In this document: positions 34,169 to 45,580 of the stretch, piece by piece
How the letters are laid out: every line of letters begins with the position of its first letter
How positions within the stretch are numbered: position 1 is the stretch's first letter
NCBI GenBank assembly: GCA_006176705.1
Contig: QRFJ01005032.1
Span: 142,573 to 206,572 of the forward strand
Length of the DNA: 64,000 nucleotides
Direction: 5' to 3'
Source of the DNA: Cocos nucifera
Lineage: Eukaryota; Streptophyta; Magnoliopsida; Arecales; Arecaceae
Notes under the pieces: generated by a model
What the model was told of the DNA's origin: nothing
The model's input: only the letters and a program-made list of their open reading frames with translations
Databases searched by the model: none
Translations under genes and position numbers: made by a program

Positions 34169-35722
34169 ACTTCCACTTAGACAAAAGCTATTCAGAAGAG
34201 TATCAAATACTCATCTTCCATTTATGATTGTCAAACTTTTTGATTCTAAAGTCTTTAGTAAATGGATCAGCCATGTTCTCCTTTCCATCAATCTTCTGAA
34301 GCTCGATATCACCTCACTCTATGATCTCTCATACAAGATGATAGCGATGCAGAATTTGCTTGATCCGCTAATGTGCTTTCGGCTCGTTCACTTGAGCTAT
34401 GGCTCTAGTGCTATCATAATATAGCAGAACCAGACCATCCAAGAAGGATGTCACTCCCAACTTGCTAATGAACTTTCACAGCCACACAGCACCCTTCATA
34501 GCATTGGATGCCATGACATACTCCACTTCGCATATAGAATTGGTTAGTATGCTACTTGAAACTCTTCCAATAGACTGCTCCACTATTTAGAATAAATACA
34601 TATCTTGATACACTCTTACCATCATCATGATCTAACTGAAAACTAGAATCAATATATCCCACAAGTTTCAAGTCAGCATCTTTATAAATGAGCCACTGGT
34701 CCTTAGTATTTCTTAAATACTTCAAGATTATCTTTACAACTTTCTAGTGATTCTCATCTGGATCGGACTGGTACCTACTCACTACCCCTAGTAAGTATGC
34801 TACATCTGATCTCGTATATGTCACGGTATATATAATAGAATCTACTACCAAAGTATATAGTATTCTTCTCATATGCTCTCTCTCTTGAGGAGTTGTCAGA
34901 CAATCCCTCTTTAAGAGAGTAGTTCCATGGCCTATTAAAAGATAGCCATTCTTGAAATTTGCCATGCTGAATAGTTTCAGCATGGTATCAATGTACGTGG
35001 ATTGGGATAATCCAAGCAATCTTTTAGACCTATCTCTATAGATCTTTATCCCTAGGATGTAAGAAGCTTTTTTTAAGTCCTTCATGAAGAATTGAGACGA
35101 CAGCCAAACCTTTATTCCATGTAATGCAGGGATGTTATTGTCGATTAAGAGAATATCATTCACATACAATACAAGAAATACTACTATAGAACCACTAGCC
35201 GATTTATACACATAGGGTTCCTCTCCATTCTTAACAAAGCGATATATCCTAATCACTTTATCAAAATGCATGTTCTAACTCTGAGATGCCTGCTTCAATC
35301 CATAAATGAACCTCTAAAGCTTGCACACCTTGGACTCGTCTGTGAATATAAACTCTCAGGCTGTATCATATACACCTCTTCGTCCATTTTTCTATTTAGA
35401 AAAGCTATCTTCACATCCATTTGCTAGATTTTATAGTCCAAATGTGCTATTATCGCAAGCATAATCTAAATGGACTTGAGCATTATCACTGAAAAATGTC
35501 TTGTTGTAGTTAATACCATAATGCAGATGAAATCTGTTGACAACTAGATGGTCTTTATAGATCTCCACCTTCCTATCTACACCTTTTTTCCTTTTAAAAT
35601 CCACTTACACCCAATGATTTTATCTCTTCAGGTAGATCAACCAATGTCCATATACTATTGACTTTCAAGAACTCCATTTTAGACTTTATGGCTTCTAGCC
35701 ACTCATTAGATTTTAGAAAATG
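34169..35722 (-). pseudogene. pol: M1 pol: RT and RNase H, broken
   Basis: Ty1/copia polyprotein end on the minus strand. From the right: EWLEAIKSKMEFLKVN (about 35700), IYGLKQAS (about 35310), then the open stretch 35271-34744 with VVFLVLYVNDILL (catalytic YVDD changed to YVND), SSQFFMKDLKKASYILGIKIYRDRSK and RSDVAYLLGVVSRYQSDP. RNase H follows in broken frames (DDGKSVSRYVF, DPFTKDF) down to a polypurine tract (CTAAGTGGAAG) at 34169-34180. The Asp-to-Asn change in the active site alone would abolish activity. The N-terminal RT, integrase and gag are missing at the E1 insertion. Confidence 0.85.
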
Positions 35723-38433
35723 TGTTCCAAAGTCAATCGTCAGCCTATTGATGGATGAGCCACATTGTATCTATAATTGATTCATTAATGAATAAAATAT
35801 ATTTTTGACATCTTTTCATCATAAAGTATTCATTTTCTAATGAACTCCATTATTGTGATGAAGTCCTTAGGGCTATTTAGATTCAATAAAGAGAAGATTT
35901 ATCGATTAGTCCTTAAATTTGTTCATGACCAAATGATAGACTATTAATTAGGACGACAGCATCTATCGAGCATAGGTCGCTGTATGCCATATAGGTTGGT
36001 TATCCTCTTAACCAAGGAGTGTGGAGACACAGGTATGGCATACAGATGAGATGTATCTGTACATCATCATTGAACATGACCAACTCCAGAGCATTTTATT
36101 ATCGAAAATATTTCTGATGGGATATAGGTATAAGTATCCCATAGATCTGAGATCACCTTAGCGACTTGCAAGCAACTCACTATGCTTTGATACCAGACTA
36201 ACTAAATTTTTAATTCAGTAACGGAAGGCTTCTGGGTTCAGTCAAGTACTTGCAAAATTGGTGTGATCAAGATGGAATTGACAACTCCAAGAGTTGGAGA
36301 AGAATGTATCAATGTATTTCAATATAGCAAAATCTTGATCAGGATAATCCATCAGATGAATTTAATATTTTGAAATACAATGTGGACAACTTGATCAGAG
36401 TTGATAGTTGAACTCTCAGGTATCCTACAAGCATTTTGGTCAAGGGGATGAATTATATGAAAACTATATCCACATGGATTCTAAGGATGTTATTCTACAC
36501 ATTCAACATATCCGACCGTTGGGTACCATTGTTAGATGGTTACTTCGATTGGTATAAAAATCTATTTCTATGCTATCAGCTTAGGTTTGAACCTATGAGG
36601 TCACACACATTAGAGTTCATGATCTGATCAGATGGTTGACCAGCGATTTAGAATTATTCTAAGGTTAAACGATCAATATGATTGATGTTTAACCTAGCAT
36701 AAGTATTGTAGGAGGATCGATTAGCAATTTGATTGCTATTTGGCTTAATTTGATTAAGCCAAAGGGTTAAAATTAAGTCTAATTAAATATAATTTAATTA
36801 AATTTAGTTTGTACTTGATTGGATCAAGTTTAATTGGTTTATTGGATAAGCCAAGTGCAAGGAAGAACTAGACCTAGTTCAATTAGGACTTCGGTCAACC
36901 CAATTTCTAATCTGATTATAAATTAAATCAAAATTAAATCTGATTTAATTAGATTCTTAATTAGATTAAGATCTATTTTAATTAAGTTAAATAAATTCTA
37001 ATTTTATTTGGTCTAAAGATCAAGTTGTACCAAGTCAAATTGGAAGTCCTAGTGAGACTAGGACTTGTATCAACCTAATCTCTAATTTAATTAGAAATTA
37101 AATCAAAATTTAATTTAATTTAATTTAATTTAATTAAGATCTTGATTGAACTAAGATCTATTCTAATTAGATTAAAATAAATTTAATTTAATTTGGTTAA
37201 AAGATTTTATTTGACCTAGTCAAATTGGAAGTCCTAGTACAACTAGGACTTCCCTCCTTGCGTCACCTTAGCCCCAATGCCCCCCCACTCCTATTTTTTA
37301 GGATTTTTTCATGGAAAATCCTCTCCCCAGGCACTCTCATGCATTCTCTTCTCTTCCTCTCCTATTTATTTGGGAATTAGTTAAGAACCAAGTCAATAGA
37401 TGGAAAGTTGTTATGGTATTGGACTCTATATGATAGAATCCCAACAAACATTGACTCTTCCCTTGTGTGCCGCCCCACCCTGATTTTTTTTATGATTTCC
37501 ATAGTAAAAATATAATTTTTGTGCACTCTTTTATGGTGGTCCCTGGCATGGGATGAGGAGGGGGCGCCCAAGTGTTGGGTGCCCCAACAACTTGCCATAT
37601 ATGCTCCTACCTTGTTTAGAAATTTGACCTAGAAAAGGCTCTTCCATAACTTATTATTTAAAATGAATTTTTATTTTAATTTTTTGTAAAACATATAAAT
37701 TTGAGAGACGATTTGGGTGTATGAAAATCATAGGAAAATGATTCTTGGGCGTTAAGATTCACTAGACACAAAACTAGGTATCTAGGTGAGAGCAAAGAGA
37801 AGAAGAAGAGGATCTTCTTCTAGGGTTGCTGTGTTCACCACTTTCCTTCCTCCTCCTTTGAGTTTTCTAAGAGTGTCTTACATATGAAACATTCTCTCCT
37901 CCTCCTCTTTGGAAGAGTCCAAATCTAGAAGAAGGAGGCATCTGATCGACCATCGAAGAAATATCAGCACAGTACGTCCAAATCTAGAAGAAGGAGGCAT
38001 CTGATCGACCATCGAAGAAATATCAGCACAGTACTAGCATACTGTGTTGATTTCCTACATCAAGATTTTTTATCGTGCTCGTGGGCTTATGTGGATTACT
38101 CCTAGAGGCCGAATATGTGTGTGGCTCATGACTTCATCCTAAAGTCTGGATCAGTAAGTTAGAACGTCTAACTTACATAGGTAATAGATCTGATCTATTA
38201 ATTTCATACATTTATTAGATGTAGTATAGATCTAGGTTGATGTGATCAACTTTTTCTTCTTTTTTATATTTTTAATTTTTAATTTAATATTATATCTTGA
38301 TCATATAATAGATCTGAGATCTAGGTATTTATATATTTATTTAAATAAATATTTAATTTATTTAAGTCTTTCGCTGTCTGATTCCGAAAAAGTTTTAAGA
38401 TCTACCTATGAAACCCTAGATCTGGTTTCTTCA
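35723..38433 (+). repeat. E1 5' LTR (2.71 kb)
   Basis: Start TGTTCCAAAGTCAATCG aligns with the M1 LTR start; end TTTCTTCA precedes the primer site. This is long for a Ty1/copia LTR. Contents: a region shared with M1 pieces, AT-rich runs including (AATTT)n at about 37106-37137, and a perfect 59-bp tandem duplication at 37917-38034. ORFs 36436-36627 and 37377-37598 are not credible genes. Confidence 0.75.
37917..38034 (+). repeat. perfect 59-bp tandem duplication
   Basis: 37917-37975 and 37976-38034 are identical, beginning GTCCAAATCTAGAAGAAGG and ending TCAGCACAGTAC. Full identity inside an otherwise decayed LTR points to a recent duplication or an assembly artefact. Confidence 0.9.
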
Positions 38434-38435
38434 AT

Positions 38436-38448
38436 TGATATCAGAGCC
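38436..38448 (+). promoter_or_regulatory. E1 primer-binding site
   Basis: TGATATCAGAGCC differs at one base from the initiator tRNA-Met complement TGGTATCAGAGCC. It lies two bases after the LTR end and confirms the plus orientation. Confidence 0.8.
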
Positions 38449-40408
38449 TAGATTTTTATTACATAATTTTTTGAGCATGTTTAGATTATTTCTTATATTA
38501 GATCTGATTTATAATCTAATTATTAAATCTAAAATTAAAAATCTAGATTTTTTGAACTGCTATATGGTTGTCCTGCTGTAAGGTTTATCCCTTATAGTGA
38601 AAAGGTTATCCTAGTTTGTGATAATCTACTTCTAATCATAAATTTATTAGATTTGATCTAATTTTATTTATGATTTAATAGATTTAAAATAGTTTTAAAT
38701 CTAAAAATAAAGTTTTTAGATTGCATGGACTGCTATAAGGTTATCCTGCTGTAAGGTTTATCCCTTACAGTGGAAAGGTTATCCTAGTACGTGCTGATCT
38801 AAAATATTGATCATAAAATTTTAGATTAGATCTAAAAAATTTTATGATCTGATTAAAAATATTTTAATCTAATTTTAATCATCATAAATATATTAGATTT
38901 GATCTAAGTTGATTTATAATTGATTGGTGTTAAAACTATTTTAAATACATGAATCTGTTTAGATTAGATCTAAAGTAGTTTCATGTTTATTTTACTTACA
39001 TGTTGATTATAAATCAAACATGCAACTTGATTGATAGAACCATGTTGTAAAAATATTTTACAAACATGAAAACCATTTTCAAAAAGCCAAACCCCAACCC
39101 TCAGCCCAAAACTTAATTAAGAATTAAGAAGTTGTTTGATTAGGTTCTAGGATTGTAAATTAAAGATCCTACGACACGAATCATAACACATTGGATTAGT
39201 GGGTTAGTGGGGATTAGGTCCATTAATTGGGCTAGACCTAAGGTTAGATTAAAGAATGAACTTAACTAGAGAATTGACTAAATCTAATCAATTGTTATCT
39301 TAGATTAGGTCAAGGATTCTCTAGATCAATTACAATAATTTTAGTTGGTCAAGTCCATGTCTTTAACAACAACCAAATGGACTTGATTCTTGGCTAAGTG
39401 GTCAAGCCTGAACTATTATGTTGATCTAATCAAGACTAATTAAATCAGTTGGTGTCTAAGGTAAGTTTGGCACGTATGATCGATGGTTTTTAATTGGCAG
39501 CCCGCATACCTGACCATTTTTTATGGTGTCCAAGGCAAGCTTTGGCAGACCCTCCCACCGATCTTACTTACCAAACCTTCTTGGTGAGATTAAGTTTTGA
39601 TCTGATCACTTAACAATTTGAGTTGATCCATGTCAGCTAGGTAAATTAGTGTGACTGATTTAGGTGCTCCTAGACCAGCCTATTAATGGTCTACCTAAAG
39701 CTGACTTGATGAAGCTAGTGGGAGGACCATGACAAGCTGGTTAATCTGACCTTTTCTCTAAATCAAATTAATTAAATTCTCTAAAATTATTAGATCCTTA
39801 AAATAAAATAGTTATAGTGATAACTAGATCATAGCATCCTATTAAGTGGATGATAATGGATCCATTAATTGGATAATCATTGAAGGCCCATAGGTCTGAT
39901 ACTTATCTACTAATGAAATTATCATTTATAATATAATTTCTTGGCTGCGTCTCTCTAAATGATGGTTAGGCTGACCAACCATACTTGGGCTTAATCATTC
40001 ATTAGTTAGATGGACCAAGTATGATCATGTTAATGGTTGGACCTAACCGAGACTTTCAGTGAAGGCCCTAGCCTACTAAAAAGATATCTGGGGCAAAATT
40101 AAATTACTAAAAATTATTTGGAGAAACAATTGGTTATGAATCTACCCTTGGATGTACATAGGTTGACCAACCATAGTTGGGCTTGTGTATAGTTTATGTG
40201 GATTCTAGTATCTACTAAGAAATTAGGATAATTTCTCAAATTGGAGGTAGAGGCTACCAATTCGAATAAAATAATGAAAAAAACCTTTTGATTAAAGTCT
40301 AAATTTTTAGGTTTAATGAATCAATTACTAATTAGGCTTTTGATTCTTCTTTATGTAGTTAAACTCTAACCACAGTTGTTCCATTCACTGTTAGACAGTG
40401 ATTAACTT
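38449..40408 (+). other. E1 leader, repeats, no gene
   Basis: Nearly 2 kb without a supported ORF. A segment beginning GAACTGCTATATGG (about 38565) recurs about 163 bases downstream as GGACTGCTATAAGG (about 38728), both followed by TCCTGCTGTAAGGTTTATCC. At 39451-39572 lies the module shared with the leaders of D and of the Athila element. Most of gag seems lost from this stretch. Confidence 0.6.
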
Positions 40409-41011
40409 ATGGAACCCAACTTCGATAATAAGTATCGAAAGTTGAATGTTGTTCAGCAGCACGAAGTGGTTCGTGCTGGGGCCTCTATGCTCAATTTAAA
40501 TATATGGTCCAAGAATAACCTAGATGAGGTAGAGTGCTTTCATTGTAAGAAGTAAGAGTATCGGAAGAGGAACTGTCCTCAGTATCGTGATTTCTATGAC
40601 CCCAATAGGCTGAATAAGAGAGATGAGCAAGTAGTTGCTGATCAAGAATGTTATATGATAACATCCTGTAATTTCTCTGTTTATGATACTTCTACTTGGG
40701 TATTGGATACCGAAAGTCTAGTCCATATTTACAATACATTGCAACGACTTCAAATTAGTAGAACATTTGAGAATAATGAGCGATTCTTGAATGTTGGAGA
40801 TGGCAGGTCTATTCCAGTTCTAGCTATGAGAATAGTTCAACTTATTCTCAATACTAATATCATTTCTTTTAATGAATGTCATTATTGTCCTTCTTTTCTG
40901 ATGAATATGATCTCTGTTAGCCTTTTGACCAAGGATGGTTATCATTTATCTATAAAGAGAGATTATTGTGATATCATTATGAATGATGTTATAATAATGC
41001 AAGGACAATAA
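40409..41011 (+). pseudogene. E1 gag tail and protease
   Basis: An ATG at 40409 begins MEPNFDNKYRKLN, then VECFHCKK, a stop, and EYRKRNCPQY, a CCHC knuckle with its His lost. The protease region follows in the open stretch 40655-41011: STWVLDTESLVHI stands where copia proteases have WVLDSG(A/S)-S-H, so the catalytic D-S/T-G is D-T-E, probably inactive. The segment ECHYCPSFLMNMISVSLLTKDGY is the usual end of the copia protease domain. Only the C-terminal end of Gag is present. Confidence 0.8.
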
Positions 41012-42090
41012 AGAAATAATATTTATATTTTATCACAGCCTATGAGTGTAATGTACACTTCTAAAAAATATCTTAGATTAGATAATGTTTCTGATATCTA
41101 CCTATGAAACTGTAGGCTAGGTCACATTAACAAGAATAGGATAAACAGGTTGACCCAAGAGAGAATCCTTGAAGCCAATGATTGTGAATCACTTCCGATC
41201 TGTAAGTCCTGTCTTCTTGAAAAAATGACCAAGTCATCTTTTACTGGAAAGGGTGAAAGAGCTACTGAGCTCTTAGGTCTAGTACATACTGATGTATGTA
41301 GACTAATGAGCACAGGTGCCAGAGGTAAATAATTTTACTTCATAACTTTTATAGATGATCTATCTAGATATGGATATGTTTATCTGATGAAACATAAGTC
41401 AGATTTATTTGAAATGTTCAAAAGATTCCGAAGTGAAGTAGAAAAATAAACTAGAAAGAATATTAAAACTCTTTGATCGGATCGAGGAGGTGAATATCTA
41501 TCCAGTGAGTTTTTGACATATCTAGGAGAGAATGGGATTCTCTCATAGTGGACTCCTCCTGGGACACCACAGCATAATAGTGTATCAAAAAGGAGAAATC
41601 GAATCTTGTTGGACACGGTTCGATCCAGGATGGGTTTTGCTAGTCTACTTATTTTATTTTGGGTTTATGCTCTTGAGACTGCATGTTATGTATTGAATAA
41701 TGTACCGAGTAAATCTATTGCAAATACTCCATTTGAGATATGGACTGGGCGTAGGCCTACACTCTCACACCTGCAGGTTTGGGGTTGTTCGGCTTATGTC
41801 AAATGTTTGCATACAGATACGCTTGGACCCTGATCTAATAAGTATGTATTAATAGGGTATCCCAAAGAAAGTAAGGGTTACTATTTCTACCATGCTGAAG
41901 AACAAAAAGTGTTCGTTAGTCTTAAGGCAATCTTTTTGGAAAAGGAGTTTCTTGGTAAAGAAATTGTTGCCTCTAAGATTGAACTTGAGAAAGTTCAACA
42001 AGTAGAAAAGTCGACACCTATAGCTGAACCAGAATTGGATTTGATTAGATCAAATTCAGAGCCCAATTTACCTGCACCATTAAGATGATC
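41012..42090 (+). pseudogene. E1 integrase, broken
   Basis: The pre-integrase zinc domain is readable: CRLGHINKNRINRL (about 41110), CESLPICKSCLLEKMTKSSF, LVHTDVCRLMS. The catalytic core follows: FYFITFIDDLSRYGYVYLMK, SDRGGEYLSSEFLTYL (second catalytic Asp), TPPGTPQHN and the C-terminal ANTPFEIWTGRRPTLSHLQV (41730-41790). First catalytic Asp is the D of HTDVC, the Glu should lie near NSVSKRRNR, where the usual GVSERRNR has Glu replaced by Lys (S-K-R-R). Several stops. The acidic region before RT runs to about 42090. Confidence 0.85.
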
Positions 42091-43215
42091 CGGTAAAGTA
42101 CTGCATCAGTCGGACAGATACTATGATTTCTTAGTCTATGATGGTAATCCCATCGAACTCGATGAGAATGATGAGGATTTGATCACCTACATGGATGCTA
42201 TGCAGAGACCTGATTCCGAGAGATGGCTTGAGGCCATGAAATCCAAAATAGAGTTCATGAAGGTCAACAATGTGTGGACATTGATTGACCCACCCGAAGG
42301 GGTTAAACTCATTGGATGTAAATGGGTCTTCAAAAGAAAAGGAGATGTAGATAGAAAGGTGGAGACTTATAAAGTCCATCTGGTTGCCAAGGGATATCGT
42401 CAACATTATGGTATTGACTATGATGAGACATTCTCCCCTATGGCAATGCTCAAATTCATTCGGATAATGCTTGCGATAGCTGCCCATTTGGACTATGAGA
42501 TCTGATGGATGGATGTGAAAATAACTTTTCTAAATGGAGAGTTGACTGAAGAGGTGTATATGATACAACCTAAAGGGTTCACATCCACAGATGAGTCCAA
42601 GGTGTGTAGGCTTTAGAGATCTATTTATGGATTGAAGCAGGCATCTCGGAGTTGGAACATGCATTTTGATAAGGTGATCAAAACATATGGCTTCGTTAAG
42701 AATGGAGAAGAGCCATGCATTTATAAATGGGCAAATGGTCCAGCAATAGTATTCCTTGTCTTGTATGTGGATGACATTCTCTTAATCGGGAATGACATCC
42801 CCACACTCTAGGAAATAAAAGTCTGGTTGTCATCACAGTTCTTCATGAAGCACTTGGAAGAAGCATCCTACATTTTATGGATGATGATCTATAGAGATAG
42901 ATCTAAGAGGATACTTGGGTTATCCCAGTCCACGTACATAGATACTATGCTGAAGAGGTTCAACATGGAGAATTTCATAAAGGGCTATCTTCCGATAGGC
43001 CATGAAATTTCTCTCTCTAAGAAGGATTGTCCGATAACTTCTGCAGAGAGAGAGCGTATGAGTAGAATTTCATATACTTTGACAGTGGGATCTATCATGT
43101 ACGCCATGACATGTACAAGATCAGATGTGGCATACTCACTAGGAGTAGTGAGTAGATACCAATCCGATCTTGGAGAAAAACACTGGAAAGTGGTTAAAGC
43201 CATAAAAAGTATTTG
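42091..43215 (+). pseudogene. pol: E1 reverse transcriptase, broken
   Basis: Copia RT (RVT_2). The open stretch 42179-42505 has ERWLEAMKSKIEFMKVNNVW, IGCKWVFKRK, KVHLVAKGYRQHYGIDYDET and FSPMAML. After a stop come WMDVKITFLNGEL (first catalytic Asp), SIYGLKQASRSWN and LVLYVDDILLIGNDI (about 42756-42800), so the YVDD active site is intact. The C-terminal half, 42827-43216, has SSQFFMKHLEEASYIL and TRSDVAYSLGVVSRYQSD. At least four in-frame stops make it a pseudogene. The close match to the M1 RT shows both belong to one family. Confidence 0.88.
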
Positions 43216-43747
43216 AGAAATACTAAGGACTAATGGTTGATTTATGATGAGTCAGATATGAAATTTATGGGGTTTACAGACTCCAACTTTCAATCTGACC
43301 ATGATGACAGTAGAAGCGTATCAGGATATACCTTTACTCTGAATGGTGGAGCCATCTACTGAAAGAGTTTCAAGTAGCATACTGTGGCAGACTCTGTTTG
43401 CGAAGCAGAGTACATGGCAGCATCAGATGCTGCAAAAAAAGCTGTGGCTGAGAAAGTTTATCACCGAGCTCGGAGTACCACCCTTTCTTGATGGTCCGGT
43501 CCTGCTCTACTGCAACAGCACTAGTGTCATTGCTCAGATGAATGAATCGAAGGCACACCAATGGACGAAGCACATTCTGCGCCGCTTTCACTTAGTTTGG
43601 GAGATCATGAATCGACGTGACATCGACCTTCAGAAGATCGATGGAAAGGAGAACCTGGCTGACCCCTTCACTAAAGCCCTAGCGATAAAGGAGTTCGACA
43701 ATCACAAGTCGAAGGTGGGTATTAGATACTATGCCAAGTGGCTTTAG
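43216..43747 (+). pseudogene. E1 RNase H and polyprotein end
   Basis: The Ty1/copia RNase H is read after a frameshift: the ADSVCEAEYMAASDAAKKAVAE block survives only in another frame near 43388-43450. The open stretch 43343-43747 then gives FITELGVPPFLDGPVLLYCN, TSVIAQMNESKAHQWTKHIL, RRDIDLQKIDGKENLADPFT and a stop after YYAKWL. This is the normal end of the copia polyprotein. The sequence changes to D LTR two bases later. Confidence 0.82.
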
Positions 43748-43748
43748 G

Positions 43749-44067
43749 ACACCGTAGACTCAAGACTCATCTACTAAAGAGAAGCGATTGTACACCAACC
43801 TTTCGGATCAATCATCATTCTCATGATGATCCTATGGTCGGGAGCATTTTATGAGTTAATAATGATTATTCATGTCTTAAATTTTTAACTCTTGAAAATA
43901 TGAATTATCATTATCATTAACTCAAAGGATGTATCACAAACACTAAATACACATATGTGATAGAAAATAACCTATTTTATTGATTTTAGTCAAAATTATA
44001 ATTTTGCCCCTAGAAGTGTATTATAAGTGTCAGCCAATTCTGGCTTCTAGGGCACATATATCTAACA
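43749..44067 (-). repeat. D left LTR (3' LTR), truncated
   Basis: 319 bases equal to 51879-52197 except for nine single-base differences, all with T or A here against C or G on the right. It ends ATCTAACA (TGTTAGAT on the minus strand). The remaining roughly 1.96 kb of this LTR is missing; E1 coding sequence adjoins at 43747. Confidence 0.9.
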
Positions 44068-44081
44068 ATCTTCCACTTATC
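44068..44081 (-). promoter_or_regulatory. D polypurine tract
   Basis: On the minus strand AAGTGGAAGAT directly precedes the LTR start TGTTAGATATATG. It is the plus-strand primer of copia elements and confirms orientation. Confidence 0.75.
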
Positions 44082-44803
44082 CTAAAGCCAATTGGCTACA
44101 AGTCTAAGTCCCATCTTCTCAAGGTGGGCTTCGATCTTCTGCTGGCCCAACGGCTTTGTAAGTGGGTCTGCCACATTATCTGTGCGGAGTTGACTCTCTT
44201 GACCTCGACGTAACCCTTCTCGAGGTAATCGCGGATGAGGTGGTATCGCCGCTCAATGTGCTTGGATTTTCTGGTGAGACCTCGGCTCCTTAGCAAGGGC
44301 TATGGCGCCATTGTTGTCGCAGTATAGAGGAATGGCATCTGATGGCATTACTCCAATTTCTGCAGCAAACTTCTTGTACCAGAATGCTTCCTTCGCAGCC
44401 TCTGATGCAGCGATATATTCTGCTTCCATGGTGGAATCTGCTATCATGTTTGCTTGGAACTCTTCCAGCTGACAGCACCACCATTGCACACAAACAGACT
44501 CCCAGATGTCGACTTTCGATCATCTATATCGGACATGAAATCCGAGTCTGTGTATCCCTGGACTTGGAGTTCTCCATTACCAAAGACCAACATCATATCC
44601 TTAGTTCTTCTCAAGTACTTAAGGATACATTTCACAGAAGTCCAGTGTTCTTCACCTGGATTTGACTGATATCTGCTTGTGACACTCACAGCATGGGCTA
44701 TATCAGGTCGTGTACATAGCATGGCATACATGAGGCTCCCTATTGCAGAAGCATAAGGGATCTTGCTCATGCATTCTATTTCCTCAGGTGTGCTAGGGCA
44801 CAT
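44082..44803 (-). pseudogene. D RNase H and RT end
   Basis: Minus-strand polyprotein end. The open stretch 44803-44444 has YASAIGSLMYAMLCTRPDIA, SVTSRYQSNPGEEHW, ILKYLRRTKDMML and the RNase H start GYTDSDFMSDIDDRKSTSGS with the first catalytic Asp. A frameshift leads to 44489-44253: STMEAEYIAASEAAKEAFW (catalytic Glu) and IPLYCDNNGAIALAKEPRSH (catalytic Asp). The end (KHIERRYHLIRDYLEKGYVE, 44260-44200) is again shifted. So all three RNase H acids remain, but across at least two frameshifts. Confidence 0.88.
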
Positions 44804-45580
44804 CTTCTTGGAAAGATGAATACCATGTCTGAAGGGTATTAATCCCCTCTTAGAGTTTTTCCATACTAAACCTCTTTAGTACTTCCTCTATGTACATCTT
44901 CTGTGAAAGTCCTAGCATCCTATTCGGTCTATCCCTATAGACCTTAATTCCTAGAATAAAGGATGCTTCACCTAGGTCTTTCATGGAGAATTCCTTGGAC
45001 AACCATATTTTGACTGTTGTCAACATGGGAATATCATTCCCAATAAGGAGGATGTCATCCACGTACAATACGAGGAAGACAACAGCGCTCCCACTGACCT
45101 TTTTGAAAGACACATGGTTCCTCTTCATTTTTGATGAAACCAAACATTTTGATCACATCATTGAAATGAGTGTTCCAGCTCCGAGATGCTTGCTTAAGTC
45201 CATATATGGACCTTTGCAGCTTGCAAACCTTGTGATCAGTATCACTGGATGTGAAACCTAGCGGCTGTTCCATATAGATATCTTCCTCAAGATATCCATT
45301 TAAGAATGCCGTTTTCACGTCCATTTGCCATATTTCATAATCGAAATAGGCTGCAATGGCAAGCAATGTGCGGATGGATTTTAGCATAGCCACTGGGAAA
45401 AGGTATCCTGATAGTCAATGCCTTCGCATTGACTATAACCTTTTGCCACTAGTCTAGCCTTGAATGTCTCCACATTCCCATCTGCACCAATCTTTCTCTT
45501 GAAGATCCATTTACACCCAATAGGTACTATACCTTCTGGTGGATCTACCAAGGTCCAGACTTGGTTTGAGTGCATCGAGT
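44804..45580 (-). pseudogene. pol: D reverse transcriptase
   Basis: Copia RT on the minus strand in three overlapping frames. 45575-45381: VWTLVDPPEG, IGCKWIFKRK and ARLVAKGYSQCEGIDYQDTF. 45393-45055: WQMDVKTAFLNGYLEEDIYM (first Asp) and SIYGLKQASRSWNTHFNDVI. 45143-44850: VVFLVLYVDDILLIGNDIPM, so YVDD is intact, then SKEFSMKDLGEASFILGIKV. The shifts are small (single-base scale), suggesting recent inactivation. Confidence 0.9.

Larger units (their letters stand above)
14154..35722 (-). mobile_element. Ty1/copia element M1, interrupted
   Basis: The minus-strand element's 3' LTR lies in three pieces (14154-14877, 18360-19484, 33321-34168), followed rightwards by polypurine tract, RNase H and RT. 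Removing the inserts (copy BC and the organelle-like block) and one copy of the 138-bp duplication gives an LTR of about 2.56 kb, close to the 2.71 kb LTR of E1, with which it aligns piece by piece. At 35722 the RT N-terminal part is cut by the plus-strand E1 LTR. M1 and E1 are the same family by RT sequence. Confidence 0.75.
35723..43747 (+). mobile_element. Ty1/copia element E1
   Basis: Plus-strand element inserted head-on into M1. It has a 2.7-kb 5' LTR, tRNA-Met primer site, a nearly 2-kb leader, a remnant of gag, then protease, integrase, RT and RNase H in copia order. The polyprotein ends with a stop at 43747, and the sequence breaks off within what should be the CTTTAGGATAAGTGG polypurine region. 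Its 3' LTR is missing and D LTR sequence begins at once. It is the same family as M1. Confidence 0.85.

Noticed and set aside
36183..36196. Reverse primer-binding site (TGCTTTGATACCA)
   Set aside because: It lies inside the plus-strand E1 LTR, and the M1 counterpart reads differently (CACTTTGGTAC), so it is a chance resemblance rather than the end of an element.
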